DNA from: DATAXV01 sp036272915
GTDB taxonomy: Bacteria > Chloroflexota > Dormibacteria > Dormibacterales > Dormibacteraceae
DNA: 64,000 nt
Direction of reading: 5' to 3'
Assembly (NCBI GenBank): GCA_036272915.1
Contig: DATAXV010000202.1
Coordinates: forward strand, 1 to 64,000
A program made the translations under genes and the position numbers. The notes below the pieces were generated by a model. The model did no database searches and was not told the DNA's origin. It saw only the letters and a program-made list of their open reading frames with translations. This document shows positions 42,234 through 50,650 of this stretch, piece after piece. Every line of letters begins with the position of its first letter. The first letter of the stretch is position 1.

Positions 42234-43769
42234 TCAGCCGACCGCGGCGAGATAGTCCGACACGGCGGAGACGTCGCCGGCATCCGAGATCAGCGCGACA
42301 TAGCCGTCGGGACGGATCAGCACGAGGGTGTGGCTGGCCGCGCCATAGGCGCTGGCAAGGTGGCCGCCGGTGTCGGCGATGTCGTCGGGGCCGGTCGGTT
42401 GTCCGACGACATGGAGAGTCCCGACGTGGGACGGAGAGGCTTCGACCCCGGGCATGGCCCCGAAGCTCAGCAACGTGAAGCGCCCGCCGCGCGTGAGGTC
42501 GAACAGCCGGCGTTCGCCTTCCACCGTCGTCAGCTTGGTCGCATCGGGGGCGCGGTCGCCGGCCCGGAGCGGGGCTGTCTCGTCGCGGTCGTCGCGGGCC
42601 AAGGCTGAGCCGCGATAGCCGACGCCAAGCTGCATCGTGCTCGCATCGCCGCGAGGGGGAACTCCCTTCTGCTCGAGCGTCTGCTCGAGGCGCGCGTTCG
42701 AGAGCGCGAGCACGCCGGCGGCGACCGGTCGCCGCTCGGCCTCGTAGCTGTCGAGCAGCGCCGGCGAGGCGCCGCCCTTCGCGACCGCCGCGAGCTTCCA
42801 GCCGAGGTTATGCGCGTCCTGGATGCCGGTGTTCATCCCCTGGCCACCGGCGGGCGAGTGGATATGCGCCGCATCGCCGGCGAGGAACACGCAGCCCTCG
42901 CGATAGCGGTCGACGAGGCGGATGTTGGCGTGCCACAGCGACGACCACTCCGGCTCGTGGAGGCGGATGTCGGTGCGGCCGGTCCGCCGCTCGAGGATCG
43001 CCTGCACGTTTGCCAGGCTGAGCTCCGGGTCCTGTCCCGGCTCAAGGACTGCCTGGTATTGGAAGGTGTTGGTCGAGGGCAGCGGGCAGAGGCTGAAGAG
43101 GCCATCCTCATGCCGCCACATGTGCCAGGCGTCGCGATCAAGGCCGTCGACCTCGACATCGGCGACGATCATCCGCACCTGCTCGCGGGTCTCGCCCTGG
43201 AAGGCGATGCCGGCCTGCTTGCGGACGATGCTGTGGCCGCCGTCGCAGCCGACCACCCAGCGCGCGGTGAACGTCTCGGCCTCGCCGCCTTTGACGATCA
43301 CCGCCGAAACGCCCTCGTCCGACTGCTCGAAGCTGCCCAGCGCACTGCCGAACTCGACCGCGCCACCGAGCTCCGCCAGCCGCAGCCTCAGCGCTTCCTC
43401 GATCCGCCATTCGGGCGTGATCAGGCTCGCCGCATAAGGGATGTCGGGGCGATCCCTGAACGTCTCGGCAGCGACCAGCGTCACCTTGCCATCGGGAGCG
43501 GTGCCACGGATCGGCATCGCCATCCGGCCGTTGGCGATCACGCGATCGACGATGCCGAGGTCGTCGAACACCTCGAGGGTGCGCGGCTGGATGCCCTTGC
43601 CGCGCGAGCCGGGCTGCGGGCCGGGGGCGGCCTCGATCAGGCGGAGGGGGACGCCGTTGCGGGCGAGCTCGCAGGCCAGCGTCAGCCCGGTCGGGCCGGC
43701 GCCGACGATCAGCACCGTCAGCGGGTTCCGCACCTGCGGCGACAGCTTCGTATTCGTCGTCTCGGTCAT
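42234..43769 (-). CDS. FAD-dependent aromatic monooxygenase (PheA/TfdB type)
   Basis: This is a 511-residue group A flavoprotein hydroxylase. The FAD dinucleotide motif is GAGPTG (23-28), the DG motif is WVVGCDGGHSIVRKQAGI, and the GD motif is LAGDAAHIHSPAGGQGMNTG. The C-terminal thioredoxin-like region is typical of phenol-hydroxylase-type and Rox rifampicin-inactivating enzymes. Substrates could be a phenolic or an antibiotic. It is divergent from a TetR gene, and their promoters overlap. Confidence 0.9.
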   Translation of the reverse strand: MTETTNTKLSPQVRNPLTVLIVGAGPTGLTLACELARNGVPLRLIEAAPGPQPGSRGKGIQPRTLEVFDDLGIVDRVIANGRMAMPIRGTAPDGKVTLVAAETFRDRPDIPYAASLITPEWRIEEALRLRLAELGGAVEFGSALGSFEQSDEGVSAVIVKGGEAETFTARWVVGCDGGHSIVRKQAGIAFQGETREQVRMIVADVEVDGLDRDAWHMWRHEDGLFSLCPLPSTNTFQYQAVLEPGQDPELSLANVQAILERRTGRTDIRLHEPEWSSLWHANIRLVDRYREGCVFLAGDAAHIHSPAGGQGMNTGIQDAHNLGWKLAAVAKGGASPALLDSYEAERRPVAAGVLALSNARLEQTLEQKGVPPRGDASTMQLGVGYRGSALARDDRDETAPLRAGDRAPDATKLTTVEGERRLFDLTRGGRFTLLSFGAMPGVEASPSHVGTLHVVGQPTGPDDIADTGGHLASAYGAASHTLVLIRPDGYVALISDAGDVSAVSDYLAAVG

Positions 43770-43820
43770 CTCATCCCCAATTCAAAGAAAGGAATCCCTG
43801 TCTAACCAGGGTAGGGACAC

Positions 43821-43849
43821 TTGCCAAGAAAGGTAGGCCTTTCTATGGT
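43821..43849 (+). promoter_or_regulatory. TetR promoter with palindrome filling the spacer
   Basis: TTGCCA (43821-43826) and TATGGT (43844-43849) are 17 bp apart. AGAAAGG-TAGG-CCTTTCT (43827-43844) is a perfect inverted repeat lying between them. On the opposite strand TTGGCA overlaps the same -35 and could serve the monooxygenase. The -10 ends 6 nt before GTG 43856, so the mRNA is leaderless. Confidence 0.72.
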
Positions 43850-43855
43850 GGGGTG

Positions 43856-44467
43856 GTGATCACAGAGGCGTCCGAACCCGTCCGCCGTCGTCGGTCCGGC
43901 GAGCAGCTCGAGTCCGCGCTGCTCATCGCCGGCTGGGACGAGCTGGTCGAGGTCGGATACGCCCACCTGACGATGGAATCGGTCGCCGTGCGCGCTCGCA
44001 CCAGCGAGCCCGTGCTCTACCGCCGCTGGGCCAACAAGGACCAGCTCGTGCTCGCCGCGATCGAGCACCACCGCAACGCCAACCCGGTCGCGGTCCCCGA
44101 CACCGGCGCTCTGCGCAGCGACCTGCTCGCCCAACTGACGGCCGTGGGCGAAGCCCTTGCCGGCTTCTTCGCCATCGCTGCCGCCGCCGCCTTCTCGGGG
44201 CTGCTGGCCGACACCGGCCTTACCCCCTCCCAGGCCCGCGACAAGGTCATGGACGCCCAGCAGCTCCCGCCTGTTCGGATCATCTACCAACGAGCCCACG
44301 ACCGCGGCGAGATCGACCTCGAGCGCATCCCCTCGGCCGTGCTCGCCATGCCGTTCGACCTGCTGCGCCACGACCTGCTCATGGACCTCAAACCCCCGAA
44401 GCCGGCACGTATCCAGTCGATCGTCGGCGAGCTCTTCATGCCCCTGGTGCAGAGTCATCAGGCGTGA
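43856..44467 (+). CDS. TetR-family regulator of the adjacent monooxygenase
   Basis: This is a 203-residue regulator. The helix-turn-helix is near residues 20-65 (LTMESVAVRARTSEPVLYRRWANKDQLVLAAI), with a C-terminal ligand domain. Two adjacent GTG codons (43853, 43856) are possible. The second is preferred because the -10 box ends exactly 6 nt before it. The operator inside its own promoter also overlaps the monooxygenase -35, so it probably represses both genes until a substrate or drug binds. Confidence 0.87.
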   Translation: MITEASEPVRRRRSGEQLESALLIAGWDELVEVGYAHLTMESVAVRARTSEPVLYRRWANKDQLVLAAIEHHRNANPVAVPDTGALRSDLLAQLTAVGEALAGFFAIAAAAAFSGLLADTGLTPSQARDKVMDAQQLPPVRIIYQRAHDRGEIDLERIPSAVLAMPFDLLRHDLLMDLKPPKPARIQSIVGELFMPLVQSHQA

Positions 44468-44602
44468 CCCTCCTGGCAAAGCGGTGACATCGGCATGGCG
44501 GGTTCGAGGGTGCGCATCCTCGATTGGTTCAGTACGGGACCGTTGAGTGCTCAGCTCGGAGTGCTGCGGCATTGGACGAACCGAGAGTCGCGCAACCGCA
44601 GC

Positions 44603-44622
44603 TTCGAGCGGCTCCGCTCGAA
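44603..44622 (-). terminator. Hairpin downstream of tmRNA
   Basis: TTCGAGCGG (44603-44611) and CCGCTCGAA (44614-44622) form a perfect 9-bp stem about 45 nt past the tmRNA 3' end. There is no T-run. It may stop transcription or mark the precursor end. The remaining 44468-44668 region holds no gene that I can support. Confidence 0.45.
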
Positions 44623-44668
44623 CGCATGGGCACGGTGCCCGAGGAGGGTGTTCGCCGCGATGACGAAT

Positions 44669-45055
44669 TGGTGGAGGCGGCGGGAGTCGAACCCGCGTCC
44701 GAAATGGAGTCCCCCGGGACTTCTACGAGCGTATCCGGGAATTTGATCTCGCCCTTGGGCCTCCTCCTGGCGGGATGCCCTCAGACCAGCCTCGGTATCG
44801 CATTCCCGCCCCGGCGCCGAGGCGCCACCGGGGCGGTAAGCCGGTTTATTTGACGTCGAACCTCTCTACCTGCCGGCTCGGCCGAGAGACGACGCCCGGG
44901 ATCTGAGTCCCGGGGCTCTTACCTCAAACTCGCTTAGGCAGCGAGAGCGAGGGGAGCGGTCCGAGTGTTGGCATTTATGTGCCTTGCGCTGTAACGCCCA
45001 CGCCTTCGGCTCGCTATCCCGAAGCGCTCACACCCCGTCGAGACCTGACGCCCCC
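44669..45055 (-). ncRNA. ssrA: Transfer-messenger RNA (tmRNA)
   Basis: This RNA of about 387 nt rescues stalled ribosomes and tags the nascent peptide for proteolysis. The 5' end GGGGGCG (45055 downwards) pairs with CGCCTCC before the encoded ACCA at the 3' end (44669), forming the 7-bp acceptor stem with one G-U. The T arm reads GGTTCGACTCC. The tag frame (44972-44934) encodes ANTRTAPLALAA then TAA; the LAA end is the usual protease signal. A TAGAAT box about 30 nt upstream is a likely -10, giving a short leader removable by RNase P. The SmpB gene lies 660 nt away. Confidence 0.96.
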
Positions 45056-45096
45056 ATAGTGGTGCTTTCGCTTCAGCCCTGCCATTCTACCCCGGC

Positions 45097-45139
45097 TTGA
45101 CATCATCCAACCGAGCCGCATACTCAGTAAGCACTTACT
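45097..45139 (+). promoter_or_regulatory. Promoter and palindrome of the TetR gene at 45141
   Basis: TTGACA (45097-45102) and CATACT (45119-45124) are 16 bp apart. AGTAAG-CA-CTTACT (45126-45139) is a perfect inverted repeat ending one base before the ATG, covering the expected transcription start. This suits autorepression. Confidence 0.68.
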
Positions 45140-45140
45140 C

Positions 45141-45728
45141 ATGTCCTCGAATCCCTCCGAGCGCATCCGACTATCCGCACCGGAGCGGCGGCAGGCGATC
45201 CTCGAGGCGGCCCGTCGCGTCTTCGGGGCCGGCGGCTACCACCATGCAACCACGCGAGAGATCGCGAGCGCGGCCGGCGTGTCCGAGGCCCTGCTCTACC
45301 AGCACTTCCCCAGCAAGCGCCGGCTCTTCGAGGAGCTGATCGCCCTCGCCGGCCGGGACCTGGAGCGCCGCCTCCGCGACGCCCGCTCCGCGCCCGATCC
45401 GGGCACCGCCGCGGTGGCCGCCTACTTCGACTTCGTCGAGCAGGAGTCGGACATGTATCGCGTCTTCTTCCGCGAGGCGCTGCAGATGGATCCGGCCTTT
45501 CGCACGCTCTACCTGCAGCTGTCCAACCGGCTCGTCCACCTGCTCGACGGCCACAGGGGGACGCCGGAGGTCGTGGTGCACGCGCTGTCGGGGATGATCA
45601 CCGAGCTCGCCCTCTGGTGGGTCGAGGAGCGACGGCTCACCAAGGAGCAGATGATCGCCGAGGCCTCCCGCCTCTCCGCCGCCCTGAGCCGGGCGCCGGA
45701 GTCCGAGCGGCCGGCTACCCCTCCTTGA
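45141..45728 (+). CDS. TetR-family transcription regulator
   Basis: This is a 195-residue regulator. Its helix-turn-helix (HHATTREIASAAGVSEALLYQHFPSKRRLFEELI, residues 34-67) is textbook TetR/AcrR, and the C-terminal domain resembles those of fatty-acid or drug-responsive members. It is divergent from tmRNA, and its 3' end overlaps the smpB 3' end by 14 nt, tail to tail. Its only visible operator lies at its own promoter; other targets are unknown. Confidence 0.9.
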   Translation: MSSNPSERIRLSAPERRQAILEAARRVFGAGGYHHATTREIASAAGVSEALLYQHFPSKRRLFEELIALAGRDLERRLRDARSAPDPGTAAVAAYFDFVEQESDMYRVFFREALQMDPAFRTLYLQLSNRLVHLLDGHRGTPEVVVHALSGMITELALWWVEERRLTKEQMIAEASRLSAALSRAPESERPATPP

Positions 45729-46182
45729 CCGCCCGCTCCATCTGACGCCGCGCGTCCTGCTCGGCCAGCGTCTGCCGCTTGTCATAGAGCTTCTTACCCT
45801 GGGCCAGCCCGAGCTCGAGCTTCGCCCAGTTGCCGCTGAAGAAGAGGCGCAGGGGGACGAGCGTATAACCCTTGAGCTTGATCTGACCCTGGATCCGGTC
45901 GATCTGGCGGCGATGCAGGAGCAGCCGGCGACGGCGCATGGGCTCGTGGTTCACGTACCCGCCCTGCTCGTACTGGCTGATGTGGACGTTCTCCAGCCAG
46001 GCCTCGCCGCGATCGACGCGGACGTAGCCCTCGCGGATGTTGGCCTTGCCCTCGCGCATCGCCTTGACCTCGGTGCCGAGCAGCTCGATGCCGGCCTCGA
46101 AGGTCTCCTCGATGAAGTAGTCATGGCGGGCTCGCCGGTTGACGGCGATGTCCTTGCGGACGCCCTTACCGTTGCTGGGCAT
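45715..46182 (-). CDS. smpB: SsrA-binding protein SmpB
   Basis: This is a 155-residue partner of tmRNA, needed to load it into stalled ribosomes. Conserved blocks are visible: NRRARHDYFIEETFEAGIELLGTEVKA near residues 14-40, NHEPMRRRRLLLHRR, GYTLVPLRLFFS, and the basic C-terminal tail starting GKKLYDKRQT, which enters the mRNA channel. The start at 46182 (MPSNGKG) was chosen over an upstream in-frame start that lies in a shadow of fmt. It overlaps fmt by 17 nt and ends the def-fmt-smpB operon. Confidence 0.95.
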   Translation of the reverse strand: MPSNGKGVRKDIAVNRRARHDYFIEETFEAGIELLGTEVKAMREGKANIREGYVRVDRGEAWLENVHISQYEQGGYVNHEPMRRRRLLLHRRQIDRIQGQIKLKGYTLVPLRLFFSGNWAKLELGLAQGKKLYDKRQTLAEQDARRQMERAVKEG

Positions 46183-47065
46183 GGTGTCCCACCAGTGAAC
46201 GCGCCGGTCCCGGCCGGCCACCCGGCACCTGCACCTCCTCGAGGAGGAACGAACCCTTCTCGCAGGCGACCTCGACACCATCCCGGCCGGCGTGGAGCAC
46301 CACCCCGGGCTCGCCCTCGCCGTCGAGGGCCCGTCCGCTCAGCACCTTGACCCGCCGGCCCTCGAGCGGCAGGGTCACTCCCGGCCAGGGGTGGAAGGCG
46401 CGCACCCGCCGGTCGATGTCTTCGGCGCTCAGGCCCCAGTCGAGCTCTCCGTCCTCGCGGCTCAGCTTGGGCGCGAGCGTCGCCGCCCCGTGGTCCTGCT
46501 CGCGAGGCTCGATCTCATCCAGGCGCGCCACCGTCTCGACCAGGAGATCGGATCCGATCACGGCCAGCCGGTCGGTCAGCTCGGCCGCGGTCTCGCGCGG
46601 TCCGATCGCCGTCGACGCCGTGGCCAGGATCGGCCCGTGGTCGAGCTGCGCGTCCATCTGCATGATCGTGACCCCGGTGGTCTCGTCGCCGGCGAGTATG
46701 GCGTGGGCCACGGGCGCGGCACCCCGCCACCGGGGAAGCACCGAGCCGTGCACGTTGACGACCCCCCGAGGGGTGAGCTCGAGCACCGACCGCGGGATGA
46801 TCTGGCCGTAGGCGGCGAGCGCGATCAGCTCGGCGCCGGCCTGGGCCAGCGCCTCGACCGCCTCCGGTGCCCGGATTCGCTCCGGCTGGAGGATGGGCAG
46901 GCCCAGCTCCAGTGCGGCGACCTTCACGGCGGGCGGCGTGAGACGGCCGCGATTGCCCAGCCGGTCGGGCTGGGTCACCACCATGGCCACATCGTGGCCG
47001 GCACCGACCAGCCCGCGGAGGCTGGGTACGGCGAAGCCCGAGGTTCCCACGAATATGAGGCGCAT
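46166..47065 (-). CDS. fmt: Methionyl-tRNA formyltransferase
   Basis: This 299-residue enzyme formylates Met-tRNAi with 10-formyl-tetrahydrofolate. The catalytic region is VVNVHGSVLPRWRGAAP (Asn, His and the GAAP loop), and the Asp is in MDAQLDHGPIL. The C-terminal OB-like domain is present from about residue 205. Length is slightly below the usual 310-315. It follows def by 15 nt, and its 3' end overlaps smpB. Confidence 0.96.
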   Translation of the reverse strand: MRLIFVGTSGFAVPSLRGLVGAGHDVAMVVTQPDRLGNRGRLTPPAVKVAALELGLPILQPERIRAPEAVEALAQAGAELIALAAYGQIIPRSVLELTPRGVVNVHGSVLPRWRGAAPVAHAILAGDETTGVTIMQMDAQLDHGPILATASTAIGPRETAAELTDRLAVIGSDLLVETVARLDEIEPREQDHGAATLAPKLSREDGELDWGLSAEDIDRRVRAFHPWPGVTLPLEGRRVKVLSGRALDGEGEPGVVLHAGRDGVEVACEKGSFLLEEVQVPGGRPGPARSLVGHHAQQR

Positions 47066-47080
47066 CGGATCTGGGCTCGG

Positions 47081-47590
47081 CTAGACCGCGCTGGCGGCGG
47101 TCTCATCCGACACCGCCACCTCGTCCTCGACCCTGTGGTAGGTGTCGATGCTGGTCAGACGGTCGGTGTAGAGGACCCCATCCAGGTGGTCGAGCTCGTG
47201 CTGGAAGGCCCGGGCGACGAAGCCCGCGGCTTTGACGCGAACCGCCTTCCCCTTGCGGTTGAGCCCCTTGACCACCACCGTCTCCGCCCGCTCCACCTCG
47301 CCGGCATAGCCGGGGATGCTGAGACAGGCCTCGTAGCCGGTCTGGGTCCCCTCCGACTTGATGATCTCGGGGTTGACCAGTGTGTACACCTGGCCCTCGT
47401 CGCCGCGGACGGCGCAGGCACGCAGGCTCACCCCGATCTGGGGCGCGGCCAGCCCGGCACCCTGCGCGGAGAGCATCGTCTCGCTGAGGTCGTCGAGCAG
47501 CCTCACCACCGAGGAGTCGACGCGCGGCACCCGCCTCGCCTTCTGACGAAGCACCGGGTGCTCGACGACCAAGATGTCACGAATCGCCAT
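47081..47590 (-). CDS. def: Peptide deformylase
   Basis: This 169-residue metalloenzyme removes formyl groups from nascent proteins. All three motifs are visible: GAGLAAPQIG (44-53), EACLS (87-91, with Ala for the usual Gly; Cys89 is a metal ligand) and HELDH (131-135). The start at 47590 (MAIRDI) is preferred over one four codons upstream. TAGAAT (47601-47606) lies 10 nt before it, and TTGACC (47622-47627) is a -35 candidate with a short 15-bp spacer. It heads the def-fmt-smpB operon. Confidence 0.95.
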   Translation of the reverse strand: MAIRDILVVEHPVLRQKARRVPRVDSSVVRLLDDLSETMLSAQGAGLAAPQIGVSLRACAVRGDEGQVYTLVNPEIIKSEGTQTGYEACLSIPGYAGEVERAETVVVKGLNRKGKAVRVKAAGFVARAFQHELDHLDGVLYTDRLTSIDTYHRVEDEVAVSDETAASAV

Positions 47591-47662
47591 GGAACCCGTC
47601 ATTCTACCCGCGCACGCCCTCGGTCAAGCGCGGCCCTGGACGTGACCTCCGAGCCGGGCGCC

Positions 47663-48928
47663 TCACATCGCCGGGTGGCTGAGGCCCTCCACCGTGGCGT
47701 CGGCCCGGGGGATGCTGCCAGGATTGCGCAGCGGTGCCCAGCTGACCTCGAAGTGGGCGCCGCCCAGGCCGACCGAGTTGCCGACCTGCCAGCGGGCGCC
47801 GGTCGCCCGGACCACGCTGTCGGCGATGCTCAGGCCGAGGCCGGCGCCGCCCGGCGTCGTCGAGGCGCGGTAGAAGCGGTCGAAGATCCGGGCCTGCTGC
47901 TCGGGGCTGATGCCGGGGCCGCTGTCCTCGACCGAGAAGACCACCCGTCCCTGGTGCAGGCCGGCGACGACGCGGATGGTCCCGCCGTCGGGTGTGTACC
48001 GGCACGCGTTGTCGACGAGGACGCCGGCCAGCCGGATCATCCACTCGGGCGGGGCGGCGACCACCGGATCGCCCTCCCCCACCGGCTCCACCTGCAGGGT
48101 CAGGGCGCGCCGCTGGGCGACCGCGCCGAAACGCTCGTGGGCTTGGGCGGCGACCTGCCGGACGTCCACCGCCTTGCTCTCCGGCACCGCCGGCTGGTCC
48201 CGGAAACGCGCCAGCCAGAGCAGGTCCTCGACGATCGAACGCAGACGCTTGCCCTCCTCGGCGACACGCTGGATGGTCTCGCGGTAGGCGGACGCCTCTC
48301 GATCCTTGAGCAACGCCAGCGAGGTCTCCGCCTCGATCACCTGGAGCGGCGTGCGGAGCTCGTGAGAGGCGTCGGCGGTGAACGCGAGCTGGCGCTTGCG
48401 ATCCTGCTCGACCGGGTAGGCCGAGCGGTACCCGCTCCAGAGGGCGACGCCGAAGATGACGAGGAGGATGGGTATCCCGAGCAGGACCTCTCCGACGACG
48501 ACGGTCATGGACAGGGTGCGGATCTCGCTGACTTCGCCCCCGATCACCCACGTGTAGCCGTCGACCTGCTGACTGTAGAACCGAAATGGCCGGCCGTAGT
48601 ACATGAGGGTGGTCGGGCGGCGCAGGCCGACGGCGGCCTCGGGTGGTGGGGCGGGCGCGGTCGGAGACGCGCGAGCGACGCTGCCGTCCGGCCTGAGCTC
48701 CCAGACCCACACGAATCCGATCACGCCCGGCGCCCCCAGATCGGGAGGAGCGGTCGACTGCTCGAAGGCGGGCAGGACCTGGGTCAGGTAGGCATCGGCC
48801 TGCGCATACAGGCTGCGCCGGAGGAGCAGAACCCCGCCGGCGGAGACGACGATGTAGACGAGGGCGACGAACGCGGTCGCCGCAAGGGCCACCCGCAGGG
48901 GCCCGGCGAACATCGCCCGCTGTCTCAT
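47663..48928 (-). CDS. Sensor histidine kinase
   Basis: This is a 421-residue membrane kinase. Helix 1 is at about 14-35, an extracytoplasmic sensor of about 110 residues follows, and helix 2 is near 150-172. There is no clear HAMP domain. The dimerisation domain has phospho-acceptor His in FTADASHELRTPL, and the ATPase domain has N box VDNACRYTP, DSGPGI and GLGLSI. The start at 48928 gives an ATGA overlap with the response regulator stop. The upstream in-frame part is a shadow. The signal is unknown. Confidence 0.92.
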   Translation of the reverse strand: MRQRAMFAGPLRVALAATAFVALVYIVVSAGGVLLLRRSLYAQADAYLTQVLPAFEQSTAPPDLGAPGVIGFVWVWELRPDGSVARASPTAPAPPPEAAVGLRRPTTLMYYGRPFRFYSQQVDGYTWVIGGEVSEIRTLSMTVVVGEVLLGIPILLVIFGVALWSGYRSAYPVEQDRKRQLAFTADASHELRTPLQVIEAETSLALLKDREASAYRETIQRVAEEGKRLRSIVEDLLWLARFRDQPAVPESKAVDVRQVAAQAHERFGAVAQRRALTLQVEPVGEGDPVVAAPPEWMIRLAGVLVDNACRYTPDGGTIRVVAGLHQGRVVFSVEDSGPGISPEQQARIFDRFYRASTTPGGAGLGLSIADSVVRATGARWQVGNSVGLGGAHFEVSWAPLRNPGSIPRADATVEGLSHPAM

Positions 48929-49596
48929 CCGTGCTCGACCAGCCGGTAGCCGGCCCCCCGGACCGCGACCAGGTCGACCCCCGAGCCGGCCAGCTTGCGC
49001 CGCAGCCGGGCGGCGTGCACGTCGATGGTGTTGGAGCCGGCCGCCTCGCTCTCGTCCGGCCACGCGTGGAGGCCGATCGCCTCGCGGCTGACCACCGCCG
49101 GCGTCCTCCGCATGAGAAGCTCGAGCATGGCGAACTCACGGGCGCGCAGGTCGATCGCGGCGCCGTCGACGGAGACCACACGGGTCGCCGGGTCGAGCGT
49201 GACCTGACCGAGCTGGAGGACCGGCGCCTCGACCTGCGGGGGCCGACGCAGCAGGGCGCGGAGGCGGGCCAGGAGCTCCTCGAAGCTGACCGGCTTGACC
49301 AGGTAGTCGTCGGCGCCGGAGTCGAGCCCGTGGACCTTGTCGCTGAGCCCGTCACGGGCGGTCAGCATCAGGATCGGGGTGAAGATCTTGAGGCCTCTCG
49401 CCTGCCGGACCACCTCGTCGCCGGGGAGGCCGGGCATTCGCCAGTCGAGGATCGCCGCCGCATACTCGTAGAGGCGGAGCATGTGCAGTGCGTCGTCGCC
49501 GCGATCAACCCCATCGACGATGTAGCCGCTCTCCTCGAGGCCGCGGACGAGGACGGACCGGACCGGGGCGTCGTCCTCGGCGAGCAGGATTCTCAC
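48925..49596 (-). CDS. OmpR/PhoB-family response regulator
   Basis: This is a 223-residue regulator. The receiver domain has the acidic pair in LLAEDDAP, the phospho-acceptor Asp in AAILDWRMPG, Thr in MLTARDG and Lys in YLVKPVSF. The C-terminal winged helix covers about 125-220 (RTPAVVSREAIGLHAWP, SNTIDVHAARLRRKL). It starts with GTG; the longer in-frame N-terminus is not coding-like. It is coupled to the kinase by a 4-nt overlap. Its targets are unknown. Confidence 0.93.
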   Translation of the reverse strand: MRILLAEDDAPVRSVLVRGLEESGYIVDGVDRGDDALHMLRLYEYAAAILDWRMPGLPGDEVVRQARGLKIFTPILMLTARDGLSDKVHGLDSGADDYLVKPVSFEELLARLRALLRRPPQVEAPVLQLGQVTLDPATRVVSVDGAAIDLRAREFAMLELLMRRTPAVVSREAIGLHAWPDESEAAGSNTIDVHAARLRRKLAGSGVDLVAVRGAGYRLVEHG

Positions 49597-49675
49597 CCCT
49601 GCATCTTGCAACCGCGGGGGGTGGACGTGAGCACCCGGGCCCACGTCCACCGAACCCTGAGGCGGTTGGGAGAGG

Positions 49676-49966
49676 TCAGTCGTGGTCGTTGGGCAGGTTT
49701 CGGAACTCGGCGGAGCGCCGGCTCCGCATGAGCTCGTGCTGCATCGCGAAAAGCCTGTCCTGAAGAGAGGTGACATCGTCGTGGCGCGCGTGCGCGACCT
49801 CCTCGCGAGAGACGGTGGTGGCGAGCAGGGTCATGCAGCGCAGGCGGAGCTCGGGCGGCGGCTGCCGCAGGCCGATCAGGTTGCAGTCCTCAAGCTCGAA
49901 CAGCAGCCGGTCACTGGCCCGCATCAGCGTTGCGGTATCGGGGTGGATCTTCGTGTCCGTCGCCAT
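49676..49966 (-). CDS. Small helical protein, unknown
   Basis: This 96-residue soluble, mostly helical protein is one I do not recognise (MATDTKIHPDTATLMRAS at the start; EEVAHARHDDVTSLQDRLF near the end). A TACCGT box ends 7 nt before the ATG at 49966, indicating a leaderless transcript and favouring this start over the GTG two codons upstream. It lies 80 nt before the response regulator on the same strand and may be cotranscribed with the two-component system. Confidence 0.6.
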   Translation of the reverse strand: MATDTKIHPDTATLMRASDRLLFELEDCNLIGLRQPPPELRLRCMTLLATTVSREEVAHARHDDVTSLQDRLFAMQHELMRSRRSAEFRNLPNDHD

Positions 49967-50020
49967 GGCCACAACGGTAGGAGCCGTGGATGAACGAAAA
50001 GTGAACGCCCGAAATCGGCC

Positions 50021-50608
50021 TCAGCGGTGGCAGCGGAGGACGCGGTATCCCTTGCGCGAGGCGATCCGCTCGGTGCGGAAGCCCGACTCCTCGAGCCACG
50101 TCTGAAGCGAGTCGGAGCCGAGGTGGCGCTGGACCACCAGCGTCGCCGCCGCCGCCTCCCCCAGCCGCCCCAGCCAGTCCAGGAGCAGGACGTGCAGGGG
50201 CTCCTTCCCGATCCGGATCGGCGGGTTCGACCAGATGCCGGCGAACCGCACCTCGGGCGGCACCGCGTCCGGCGCACACACCCTCACGTTGGTGACGCCG
50301 GCCGCCTCCGCGTTGCGCCGGCAGAGCTCGAGCGCGAGCTCGTTGACGTCGACCGCCCAGACCGTCGCCTCGGGTGAGGCGGTGGCCAGGGCCAGGCTGA
50401 TCGGCCCGTAGCCGCAGCCGAGGTCGAGGAGGTCGCCTGCCTCCGGCGGCGGAGGCATGGCCTCGAGAAGGATCCCGGTGCCGGGGTCGATGCGGTCGCG
50501 CGAGAAGACCCCGGTCTCGGTGCGCAGGGGCAGGCGCCGCTCGCCGAGGCGCAGCGTCAGCGTGCGCGGCTGGCCCCCTCGCTCAGGGGTCTCGAAGTAG
50601 TGGGACAA
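50021..50608 (-). CDS. Class I SAM-dependent methyltransferase (RsmC-like domain)
   Basis: This 195-residue protein matches the small-domain MTS methyltransferases. SAM-binding motif I is LLDLGCGYGPI (about 60-70), the acidic motif II is VWAVDVNELAL, and the catalytic SNPPIRIGK replaces the NPPFH of RsmC. The usual substrate is guanine N2 in 16S rRNA, but single-domain forms of this length are not proven. It starts with TTG in the frame with RTLTLRLGERRLPLRTETGVFS, the usual family opening. Confidence 0.87.
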   Translation of the reverse strand: MSHYFETPERGGQPRTLTLRLGERRLPLRTETGVFSRDRIDPGTGILLEAMPPPPEAGDLLDLGCGYGPISLALATASPEATVWAVDVNELALELCRRNAEAAGVTNVRVCAPDAVPPEVRFAGIWSNPPIRIGKEPLHVLLLDWLGRLGEAAAATLVVQRHLGSDSLQTWLEESGFRTERIASRKGYRVLRCHR

Positions 50609-50650
50609 CGCCGTACATGATGGGCCGCGTCGGGCCCTGCCCGCGGCCGC

